In this document: piece by piece, positions 1 through 5,516 of the stretch
How the letters are laid out: each line of letters begins with the position of its first letter
How positions within the stretch are numbered: the stretch's first letter is position 1
DNA from: Clostridium_AQ sp900552125
Lineage (GTDB): Bacteria > Bacillota_I > Bacilli_A > Erysipelotrichales > Erysipelotrichaceae
DNA length: 15,779 nucleotides
Direction: 5' to 3' (one strand)
NCBI GenBank assembly: GCA_037892765.1
Contig: JBBKBW010000057.1
Translations under genes and position numbers: made by a program
Notes under the pieces: model-generated
Databases searched by the model: none
Told to the model about the DNA's origin: nothing
The model's input: the letters and a program-made list of their open reading frames with translations, nothing else

Positions 1-24
1 AAAAATAGGCAATATGCCTATTTT
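1..24 (-). terminator. Rho-independent terminator of the NusG_II/Gx/TSCPD operon
   Basis: A perfect 10-bp inverted repeat (2-11 with 15-24, 3-nt loop) is followed on the - strand by a run of U (the A run at 1-5). The stop codon of the TSCPD gene (18-20) lies inside the stem, so the hairpin sits at the very end of the message. The stem is AT-rich apart from a GGC/GCC core, so efficiency may be moderate. Confidence 0.75.
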
Positions 25-275
25 ATCGTTTCTGCATATTCTAGTAAAGCTGATGCAATCTGATCTGGACAAGAAGTTGATTTTACACCGCAGCGAACAC
101 CCTTAAATGCATCAACTACCTCATCAATCGTTTTATCTTTGATAATTCTTGAGATACCTAATAGATTTCCAGGACATCCTCCAACAATCGTTACACTGCG
201 AACTACATCCTTATCCATCTCAAAACGCATTTCTCTTGAACATACTCCTTTTGGTTTATATACAAATGTCTCCAA
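18..275 (-). CDS. TSCPD domain protein (TIGR03905-like), 85 aa
   Basis: This small cytosolic protein consists almost entirely of a TSCPD domain, a cysteine-rich module also found at the C-terminus of some class II ribonucleotide reductases. The signature TSCPD is at residues 67-71. Four cysteines stand in conserved surroundings: Cys12 (GVCS), Cys34 (GGCPGN), Cys62 (RCG) and Cys69 (TSCPD), which suggests metal binding. Its function is not established. The start is a TTG codon at 273-275, chosen because AGGAGGAG (281-288) lies 5 nt upstream and no in-frame ATG is better placed. It is the last gene of a three-gene operon, 33 nt after the Gx-transporter gene and directly before a terminator. The length matches stand-alone members as I know them. 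The family call is firm; the role is unknown. Confidence 0.85.
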   Translation of the reverse strand: METFVYKPKGVCSREMRFEMDKDVVRSVTIVGGCPGNLLGISRIIKDKTIDEVVDAFKGVRCGVKSTSCPDQIASALLEYAETIK

Positions 276-308
276 GTTTACTCCTCCTTCATGAATTTCT
301 TATAAAGG

Positions 309-797
309 TTAAAATCGTTTAATTACTGCCTTGGCGATATGTGCAATGAATAATCCTGTAGGAATACCTAAAAGAATTAAGATTGGTAAAACTGCCTGCA
401 TAAAAAACTGCTGATATATAATAGTCACAACAATGACCTGTCCTATAGAATGGAAGACACTTCCTGCTACACTTACACCATAAATACTCATCGGCGATTT
501 TTTAGCAATAATACAGGCTATACTTGATAAAATTACTCCTACAAAAGATAACCAGAATCCAGTACCAAATAAGATTCCTCTTAATAAAGATGCCAGTAAT
601 ACACGCATCAAGTTAACTGATAGCATGACTTTCGCATCAAAGATATACAAGGCAACTAACCCCACGATGTTAGCCAATCCAAGTTTAAAGCCAGGTACAG
701 GCACAGGTACAGGTATCATGGATTCTACCATATGAAAAAGAATACTAATGGCAATCAGCATGGTGATCGTTGTCATTTTTTTAGTCTTGCTCATCAT
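309..797 (-). CDS. Gx transporter family / Hpre_diP_synt_I membrane protein (EetB-like), 162 aa
   Basis: This integral membrane protein has about five hydrophobic segments (roughly residues 11-26, 40-55, 60-95, 100-125 and 132-155). The segment around residues 28-46, a proline-valine repeat followed by PGFKLGLANIVGL, is the hallmark of PF07456. That family was first named heptaprenyl diphosphate synthase component I and is now called Gx transporter. As I recall, EetB of the Listeria flavin-based electron transfer locus belongs to the same family. Two adjacent ATG codons begin the frame (795-797 and 792-794). The first overlaps the stop of the preceding NusG_II gene by 4 bp, so translation is probably coupled; the SD is weak (GGTGA). 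The substrate or electron partner cannot be told from sequence. No polyprenyl synthase gene follows, unlike in many Clostridia. Confidence 0.85.
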   Translation of the reverse strand: MMSKTKKMTTITMLIAISILFHMVESMIPVPVPVPGFKLGLANIVGLVALYIFDAKVMLSVNLMRVLLASLLRGILFGTGFWLSFVGVILSSIACIIAKKSPMSIYGVSVAGSVFHSIGQVIVVTIIYQQFFMQAVLPILILLGIPTGLFIAHIAKAVIKRF

Positions 798-1174
798 TGA
801 ATCACCGTATCCACATCATCACTAGCTTCATCGTTTGTTTCGATTTGGACAATAATATTGTTTGGCAGACAGACAATTGGACGATTTGCATCTTCTACCC
901 AGCCTTGAATCGAACATAAATGATATGGACTATTCTCCTTTTCTACTCGAACTTTTTCATCTTTAACTTCAATCTGAACTTCACCTAATGTTCCTTGTAC
1001 AGTATAAACATCATCATTCTTTAAATCCTCACGAAGAATTTCCTGATCTTTAAAACTGACAACAACTTCTTTTTCTTTACCTGCATTCACATATCCAGCC
1101 CATACAAGAGGGATATAGAACAAAATAGCACAAATCATTACTAAACCTATAAATATTTTATCTGCTTTATTCAT
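794..1174 (-). CDS. NusG domain II-containing membrane-anchored protein (EetA-like), 126 aa
   Basis: One N-terminal transmembrane segment (about residues 7-27) anchors an extracellular beta-rich NusG_II domain (PF07009, about residues 36-114). Motifs are the GxLGEVQIEV strand near 62-70 and the SPYHLCSIQG...IVCLPN block near 82-105. Relatives usually have SPCxxxxC here; the first cysteine is Tyr in this copy, leaving two cysteines (LCS and VCL). Proteins of this family occur beside Gx-transporter genes, Rnf-like systems and the Listeria extracellular electron transfer locus, where I believe EetA is this type. It heads a three-gene operon and overlaps the next gene by 4 bp. The start is supported by GGAGGA (1178-1183) ahead of ATG. 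The name reflects fold similarity only; it is not a transcription elongation factor. Confidence 0.82.
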   Translation of the reverse strand: MNKADKIFIGLVMICAILFYIPLVWAGYVNAGKEKEVVVSFKDQEILREDLKNDDVYTVQGTLGEVQIEVKDEKVRVEKENSPYHLCSIQGWVEDANRPIVCLPNNIIVQIETNDEASDDVDTVIQ

Positions 1175-1194
1175 AATTCCTCCATTATGTGTAT

Positions 1195-1223
1195 ATTATA
1201 CCTAACTCTGAAAGGATTGCAAA
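1195..1223 (-). promoter_or_regulatory. Promoter of the NusG_II/Gx/TSCPD operon
   Basis: A consensus -10 TATAAT lies at 1195-1200 on the - strand. A weak -35 (TTTGCA, 1218-1223) lies 17 bp upstream. The leader would be only about 15 nt to the ATG at 1174. It sits immediately after the terminator of the lipoprotein gene, which makes the operon a separate transcription unit. Confidence 0.55.
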
Positions 1224-1236
1224 CATTTTACGAAAG

Positions 1237-1263
1237 AAAAAACTGTATCATCTGACACAGTTT
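1237..1263 (-). terminator. Terminator after the first FMN-binding-like lipoprotein gene
   Basis: Arms 1240-1250 and 1253-1263 pair over 11 bp with one G-U pair. On the - strand they are followed by a U run (A run 1237-1243). The lipoprotein stop is at 1266-1268, just upstream. Confidence 0.78.
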
Positions 1264-1265
1264 CC

Positions 1266-1685
1266 CTATTTAGCATTTTGCTGAGCCAATTCAATAGCCT
1301 TAATATAATTATCTACTCGAATCGTACATCCTGTTCTTACATCTGCATTCTCTGCTTTTCCATCACTGCCAACTTTAATGGCATCAATTCCATTTTTAGC
1401 AATATATTTTTCCAAATAAGCAATTTGTTCGCTCCATTCCTTATGAATCGCACTTGCCTGTTTCATTCCATAATCTTCCCCTAATTCCTTCTTCGTCTTG
1501 TCTTTTCCTTTTGCTGTTTCATCAATGGATACCTCTACTAGATTATCATTTTTTAATTTTACTTTTGCAGTTGCAACTTCATCATTTTCATTGGTATAGC
1601 TTCCTGTTCCTTCTTTTTCTACAGAATTTCCGCTACAGCCAAATAGTAATAAAGCACTTATCATAAACATTATCAGTTTTCGCAT
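1266..1685 (-). CDS. FMN-binding-domain-like lipoprotein (PplA/cAD1-type), 139 aa
   Basis: An exported lipoprotein. The signal peptide is residues 1-16 (MRKLIMFMISALLLFG) with the lipidated cysteine at 17. A polar linker (about 18-35) precedes a single domain of the FMN_bind/PplA type. The conserved block near residues 54-85 reads DETxxGK, KKELGEDYGMKxAS and KEW, and the C-terminal flavin-site motif is R-T-G-C-T-I-R. Family consensus is S/T-G-A-T with the flavin on Thr; here Thr is kept but Ala is Cys. The open frame extends 26 codons upstream, but ATG 1683-1685 is the start because GAAAGGAAG lies just before it and it begins a proper lipoprotein signal. It is a paralogue of the neighbour at 1785-2204. 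A possible -10 (TATACT, 1732-1737) lacks a clear -35. Covalent flavinylation is uncertain. Confidence 0.82.
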   Translation of the reverse strand: MRKLIMFMISALLLFGCSGNSVEKEGTGSYTNENDEVATAKVKLKNDNLVEVSIDETAKGKDKTKKELGEDYGMKQASAIHKEWSEQIAYLEKYIAKNGIDAIKVGSDGKAENADVRTGCTIRVDNYIKAIELAQQNAK

Positions 1686-1738
1686 GTCAGACTTCCTTTC
1701 TTTATATCTTAATATGGCTAAATTTAAAGGAAGTATAC

Positions 1739-1771
1739 AAAAAAACGATGTGAACATGAACACATCGTTTT
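1739..1771 (-). terminator. Terminator after the second FMN-binding-like lipoprotein gene
   Basis: A perfect 11-bp stem (1742-1752 with 1761-1771, 8-nt loop) is followed on the - strand by a run of U (A run 1739-1745). It lies 14 nt after the stop at 1785 and separates the two paralogous lipoprotein genes. Confidence 0.88.
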
Positions 1772-1784
1772 AGAGTTAATAAGC

Positions 1785-2204
1785 TTATTTAGCTGCTTCT
1801 TTTGCAGCGTTAGCAGCATTCATCAAGTTTGTTAAGTTGATTGTACATCCTGCTTTTACATCATCACCAGCTGGATATCCAGCATCATCTAATTTAACAG
1901 CGTCTAATCCTTTTTCTTCAATGTAGTTTTCAAGGAATTCAACCTGTTCGTACCATTCTTTCTGGATTGAGCTTGCTGCTTTCATATTGTATTCTTCTTT
2001 TAATTCTTTTTTAGATTTACCTTCTTTAGTTTCATCTAATGTGATTTCTACAACATCATCACCTTTTACTTTGATATCAGCAGTTGCATAGTCACCGTTG
2101 TTGTCTTTTGCTGTTTCACCGTGTCCAGTTTTTTCTGGTTCTGAGCTGCTTCCACATGCTGCTAATAATAATGCAGTCGCAAGTAATGCTGTAATTTTTT
2201 TCAT
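1785..2204 (-). CDS. FMN-binding-domain-like lipoprotein paralogue (PplA/cAD1-type), 139 aa
   Basis: An exported lipoprotein with signal peptide MKKITALLATALLLAA and lipidated Cys17, then a Ser/Glu-rich linker and one FMN_bind/PplA-type domain. Shared with its neighbour are DETxxGK, KKELxExYxMKxAS, KEWxEQ, LExYI and G-C-T-I. The putative flavin site reads K-A-G-C-T-I-N, with Cys where the family usually has Ala. Both paralogues are exactly 139 aa from the chosen starts. Two ATGs are possible: 2202-2204 (8 nt after GGAGGAG at 2213-2219) and 2208-2210 (2 nt after it). The first is preferred for spacing and signal-peptide fit. It has its own promoter (TTGACG/TAGTAT), a palindrome at the transcription start and a hairpin ahead of the ribosome site. 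Likely role: surface redox protein or electron acceptor; this is inference. Confidence 0.82.
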   Translation of the reverse strand: MKKITALLATALLLAACGSSSEPEKTGHGETAKDNNGDYATADIKVKGDDVVEITLDETKEGKSKKELKEEYNMKAASSIQKEWYEQVEFLENYIEEKGLDAVKLDDAGYPAGDDVKAGCTINLTNLMNAANAAKEAAK

Positions 2205-2220
2205 TTTCATTTCTCCTCCA

Positions 2221-2236
2221 TGCTGATTCATCAGCA
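2221..2236 (-). promoter_or_regulatory. Hairpin abutting the lipoprotein ribosome binding site
   Basis: A perfect inverted repeat, TGCTGAT and ATCAGCA around two bases, lies in the 5' leader one base upstream of the GGAGGAG at 2213-2219. As RNA it would form at least a 6-bp stem with a 4-nt loop. It may stabilise the message or tune translation. Confidence 0.45.
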
Positions 2237-2256
2237 ACTATAAAATTTTCCTTTGC

Positions 2257-2307
2257 CCTGTTTTAACAGGTAATCAATATACTAACAGATACCTTAATAA
2301 TCGTCAA
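2257..2307 (-). promoter_or_regulatory. Promoter and start-site palindrome of the lipoprotein gene
   Basis: On the - strand TTGACG (2302-2307) lies 17 bp from TAGTAT (2279-2284), a good sigma-A-like promoter. Transcription should start near 2272. A palindrome CCTGTT-TT-AACAGG (2257-2270) follows directly and is well placed for a repressor or as an initial hairpin. Confidence 0.6.
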
Positions 2308-2321
2308 CTATTTTGATTATT

Positions 2322-2353
2322 ATTTCACAAGTTTTTGCTCAGCATTTCACAAG
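2322..2353 (-). repeat. 10-bp direct repeat upstream of the lipoprotein promoter
   Basis: CTTGTGAAAT occurs twice on the - strand (2344-2353 and 2322-2331), 22 bp apart start to start, about two helical turns. The nearer copy ends 14 bp upstream of the -35 at 2302-2307, as expected for an activator site. It lies between glpK and the lipoprotein gene; no clear glpK terminator is visible there. Confidence 0.45.
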
Positions 2354-2375
2354 CAGATAAGATAATTCCCATTTT

Positions 2376-3857
2376 CTAGAAATACTGAATTGCCTGAATT
2401 GCTTTTTTCCATCCTTCTAAATTACGTTCTCTATCCTCCTTCCTCATTTTTGGATAAAATTGTTCTTCAATCAAAAATTGTTTTTTTATGTCATCCTTTG
2501 ATTTCCAGTAGCCTAATGCCAGCCCTGCAAGATATGCAGCTCCTAATGCCGTTGTTTCACTAATTTTTGATCGAATTACACAAGTATCTGTGATATCACT
2601 TTGAAATTGTAATAAGTAATTGTTTCTGCTTGCTCCACCATCTACCTGCATCTGTGTTATTTCCAAGCCGCTATCCTGTTTCATTGCCTGTAACACATCA
2701 TTAGTCTGATAAGCAAGCGATTCTATTGTTGCACGAATAATATGCTCTTGTGTTGTTCCTCTTGTTAATCCAAACATTCCTCCTTTTACTGATGGTTTCC
2801 AATAAGGAGCACCTAGACCTGTAAAGCTTGGAATAACATATACGCCATCACTATTTTCCACCTGTAGTGCGCGCTGCTCACTTTCTGCACTTGTCTGAAG
2901 GATACGAAGACCATCTCTTAACCATTGAATTGCAGCCCCCGCAACAAATACACTGCCTTCTAAAACATAATCAACTTCATCTTTAATTCGCCAGCCTACA
3001 CAACTGATTAGTCCATTTTTAGATTGTATTCGCTGATTTTTAGTATTCATCAATAAGAAACAACCTGTTCCATATGTATTCTTTACATTTCCTGCCTCAA
3101 AGCATGTTTGTCCAAATAAAGCTGCCTGCTGATCCCCCACTAAAGAAGCAATAGGAATCGGGTGGTCAAATAAACCAGTTACCACACCATAAATTTCACT
3201 CGTGTCTCTTATCTCTGGAAGCATACATCGAGGAATATTCCATAGGGCAAGAAGTTCTTCATCATAATCTAATGTACTTATATTCATAAGCATCGTTCTG
3301 GAAGCATTCGATACATCTGTCATATGCTTTCTACCTTGTGTCAGCTTCCATAAAAGCCATGTATCCATTGTCCCAAATAATAATTCCTGCTTATCCGCTT
3401 TCTCTTGTGCTCCTTCAACATGATCCAATATCCATCGAATCTTACTTGCGGAAAAATAGGGGTCAAGAAGCAAACCGGTTTTATCTCTAACCATATCTTC
3501 CACACCCTGCTCCTTTAGATTCTGACAATATGCATCACTTTGTCGAGACTGCCAGACAATCGCCGGATAAATTGGCTGTCCGCTTTTTTTATCCCATACA
3601 ACAGTAGTCTCTCTTTGATTCGTAATTCCAATACCGGCAATTTCACAATCTGCAATTCCTGTCTTTGCCATGACTTCAAACATAACACCTACTGTACTAG
3701 CCCAGATTTCATTCGCATCCTGCTCAACCCAGCCCGGTTCAGGATAATCATTCTTTAATTCTTTTTGTGCCATTCCAATAATATTGCTGTGTTTATCAAA
3801 AATAATTGCTCTTGTACTTGTTGTACCCTGATCAATTGCCATTATGTACGTTGACAT
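2376..3857 (-). CDS. glpK: Glycerol kinase
   Basis: Phosphorylates glycerol to sn-glycerol 3-phosphate with ATP in the cytosol. It is a FGGY-family kinase of normal length (493 aa). Numbered from the chosen start: phosphate-binding loop AIDQGTTSTR (7-16), ITNQRET (78-84), VWQSRQSD near 101, catalytic GDQQAALFGQ (Asp242), NTYGTG (about 260-265), GLGAPYW (347-353) and VDGGASRNN (405-413). The longest frame begins at a GTG (3866) that lies inside the SD AAAGGTGAT, so ATG 3855-3857, 6-7 nt downstream, is the start. Related Firmicutes enzymes carry a histidine (YHFFG, His232 in Enterococcus) phosphorylated by HPr; here the segment is shorter and reads TGLFDHPIPIA, with no aligned His. No glpF, glpO or glpD lies beside it. 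The promoter holds a cre site, implying CcpA repression. Confidence 0.97.
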   Translation of the reverse strand: MSTYIMAIDQGTTSTRAIIFDKHSNIIGMAQKELKNDYPEPGWVEQDANEIWASTVGVMFEVMAKTGIADCEIAGIGITNQRETTVVWDKKSGQPIYPAIVWQSRQSDAYCQNLKEQGVEDMVRDKTGLLLDPYFSASKIRWILDHVEGAQEKADKQELLFGTMDTWLLWKLTQGRKHMTDVSNASRTMLMNISTLDYDEELLALWNIPRCMLPEIRDTSEIYGVVTGLFDHPIPIASLVGDQQAALFGQTCFEAGNVKNTYGTGCFLLMNTKNQRIQSKNGLISCVGWRIKDEVDYVLEGSVFVAGAAIQWLRDGLRILQTSAESEQRALQVENSDGVYVIPSFTGLGAPYWKPSVKGGMFGLTRGTTQEHIIRATIESLAYQTNDVLQAMKQDSGLEITQMQVDGGASRNNYLLQFQSDITDTCVIRSKISETTALGAAYLAGLALGYWKSKDDIKKQFLIEEQFYPKMRKEDRERNLEGWKKAIQAIQYF

Positions 3858-3889
3858 ATTTATCACCTTTTTTTCTTTATCTTTCTTCT

Positions 3890-3918
3890 ATTATATCATA
3901 AATGATAGCGCTTTAAGG
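3890..3918 (-). promoter_or_regulatory. glpK promoter with catabolite-responsive element (cre)
   Basis: An extended -10 (TGA-TATAAT) has its TATAAT at 3890-3895 on the - strand. The -35 window (3913-3918) is poor. A cre-like site TTAAAGCGCTATCA (3903-3916) matches TGWAANCGNTNWCA at every position but one and lies over the spacer and -35, a repressing position for CcpA. Confidence 0.7.
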
Positions 3919-3952
3919 ATGATTTTTTATATTTTATTTTATCATAAAAAGC

Positions 3953-3980
3953 AAAAAAAGAAGGAAATATCCCTTCTTTT
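3953..3980 (-). terminator. Terminator after the Cof/YitT operon
   Basis: A perfect 9-bp stem (3956-3964 with 3972-3980, 7-nt loop) has a U run on the - strand (A run 3953-3959). It follows the YitT stop at 3989-3991 by about 8 nt. Confidence 0.85.
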
Positions 3981-3988
3981 CCTGAATA

Positions 3989-4609
3989 TTATTTATTTTT
4001 ATTTGAAAATGCGTGAATACGATCAATTATATAAGATGAAGTCATAACTGTAATAACAGAAAAAATAATTTTTGATACTGGTATATAGGAAAGTGATAAA
4101 CCTAACACAACCAAATCAGTAAATAGATAAGCCCTTGATAAACGCCAATGTGTCAAATGAGAAATTGTCAATGCTAAGGCATCATCACCCCCACTAGATC
4201 CTCCTTGTGAGACAATCAGCCCTACTCCAACTCCAACAAAAGCTCCACCCAATATCGCCGCAAGAAAAGGATGCGGAGATAAATCCGGAAGCATTAAAGG
4301 AAAACACTCCCAGATTTCATAGAACATAGAAACACTAAGAGTAGAAAGTATAGATATTACAATAAACTTTCCGCCTAAATAGCGAAAAGCTAATGCATAA
4401 CAGGTAATATCTAAAATCGTTGTCAGTAATGATGGCGCTATGTGAAACCAATGTTCCATCAATAACATAAAGCCAATTACGCCACCTTCGGTTATTCCAA
4501 CCTGCTGGTGAATATTATGAATTCCAAAAGAACAGATTCCTGCTCCCAGAATAATAATTCCTATCTTTTTAAACGTTAAATCATCAATCATATTTTTAAT
4601 AAAATTCAC
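3989..4609 (-). CDS. YitT family membrane protein, short form (DUF161 only), 206 aa
   Basis: An integral membrane protein of the YitT family (PF02588) with about five to six hydrophobic segments. Recognisable features are the first helix ending in a GITEGGVIG loop (about residues 38-46) and the central GLIVSQGGSSGGDDALAL signature (about 130-147), which matches the family's GG-x-D loop. It stops at about residue 206 and lacks the C-terminal cytosolic DUF2179 domain that the other YitT protein here (10724-11587) has. The start is a GTG at 4607-4609, 5 nt after AGGAGG (4615-4620). It lies 17 nt after the HAD phosphatase gene with no promoter between, so the two form an operon. Transport substrate is unknown; the family call is good. 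Confidence 0.85.
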   Translation of the reverse strand: MNFIKNMIDDLTFKKIGIIILGAGICSFGIHNIHQQVGITEGGVIGFMLLMEHWFHIAPSLLTTILDITCYALAFRYLGGKFIVISILSTLSVSMFYEIWECFPLMLPDLSPHPFLAAILGGAFVGVGVGLIVSQGGSSGGDDALALTISHLTHWRLSRAYLFTDLVVLGLSLSYIPVSKIIFSVITVMTSSYIIDRIHAFSNKNK

Positions 4610-4626
4610 ATAGACCTCCTATACAA

Positions 4627-5454
4627 TCACCAGCCTTTAGGCAGTAAAAAATGTTCTTCCATATATCTAGCAAAACCATCTTCTTCATTACTAAATTTTG
4701 TGATATCATCCGCAATAGCTAAGGTATCATTACTTCCATTACACATACATACACCTAGGCCGCTGCATTTCAACATATCATTGTCGTTGCTGGTATCTCC
4801 AAATGAAACTACATTTTCTAATCCAAAATGATTCATCTTACAATATTCTTCCAATGCATAGGCTTTTGATACATGAATATTTGCAAACTCTAAAAGCGTA
4901 CTCTGTGTTTTAAATCCCTTATAATATGGAGAAGGATGCTGATTCACATAAGCTTCAATTCCTGCCATATCTTCTTCCTTTACACGAAACATGATTTTCG
5001 CATTATCTGTTTCATACATCTGGGATATATCATCTGCCACAATTACTTCTTTTCCGCTTGATTTGGCAGAGTGAATAATCTGTTCATTCATTTTCTCACT
5101 TAATAAATAACCATCTTTATATATAAAACAATTTGATTCAAAAGGCTCCATTAAGGTAATAACTTCTTTTAGCCATTCTTTTTTCATTTTGAAATAATCA
5201 TATCTATGCTGGTGAACCTCATCCCATAACTCAGAACCATTCATTCCGATTAAAACATCAAAAGGTTCATCAAATCCCCATAAACCTGCTTTTTTATCTA
5301 GCTCATCCAAAGGTCTTCCAGAAGCAATTCCAAAAAGTATTCCATGCTTGCGTAATCGCTGGATTACATTTTTGGTTCTTAGTGTTAGTTCACGATTATT
5401 CTTAACTAATGTACCATCAATATCACAAATCACTAAACGAACATCTGTTATCAT
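4627..5454 (-). CDS. Cof-type HAD superfamily phosphatase, 275 aa
   Basis: A cytosolic HAD phosphatase of the Cof/YkrA type, generally acting on sugar phosphates, nucleotides or pyridoxal phosphate. Motif I is DIDGTL (nucleophile Asp11, acid/base Asp13), motif II SGR (45-47), motif III probably Lys197, and motif IV GDTSNDNDM (219-227) with the Mg-binding acidic residues. A C2-type cap lies between about residues 80 and 185. The longest frame starts at a GTG (5463) inside the SD GTGAGGTG; ATG 5452-5454 sits 6 nt after GAGGTG and is taken as the start. It heads a two-gene operon with YitT and has its own TATAAT promoter. Substrate cannot be predicted from sequence alone. Confidence 0.93.
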   Translation of the reverse strand: MITDVRLVICDIDGTLVKNNRELTLRTKNVIQRLRKHGILFGIASGRPLDELDKKAGLWGFDEPFDVLIGMNGSELWDEVHQHRYDYFKMKKEWLKEVITLMEPFESNCFIYKDGYLLSEKMNEQIIHSAKSSGKEVIVADDISQMYETDNAKIMFRVKEEDMAGIEAYVNQHPSPYYKGFKTQSTLLEFANIHVSKAYALEEYCKMNHFGLENVVSFGDTSNDNDMLKCSGLGVCMCNGSNDTLAIADDITKFSNEEDGFARYMEEHFLLPKGW

Positions 5455-5476
5455 AGTATGCACCTCACATAGCTAT

Positions 5477-5508
5477 ATTATAATACGGTTTCATTACGAA
5501 GGTGAAAC
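5477..5508 (-). promoter_or_regulatory. Promoter of the Cof/YitT operon with palindrome over the -35
   Basis: TATAAT lies at 5477-5482 and TTCACC (5501-5506) 18 bp upstream on the - strand. A 6-bp inverted repeat GTTTCA-N9-TGAAAC (5488-5508) covers the -35 and part of the spacer, a possible operator. On the + strand it is followed by TTTTATTA, so a weak + strand terminator is the other reading. No U run follows on the - strand, so it is not a MATE terminator. Confidence 0.5.
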
Positions 5509-5516
5509 TTTTATTA

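Noticed and set aside
1686..1763. 26-residue N-terminal extension of the first lipoprotein
   Set aside because: It runs into the terminator of the upstream gene and would place a second start before a perfect lipoprotein signal peptide with its own SD.
1266..2204. Peptide pheromones of the cAD1 type cut from the lipoprotein signal peptides
   Set aside because: The protein family resembles the pheromone precursors, but the signal sequences show no match to known pheromones, and release of a peptide cannot be judged from sequence.
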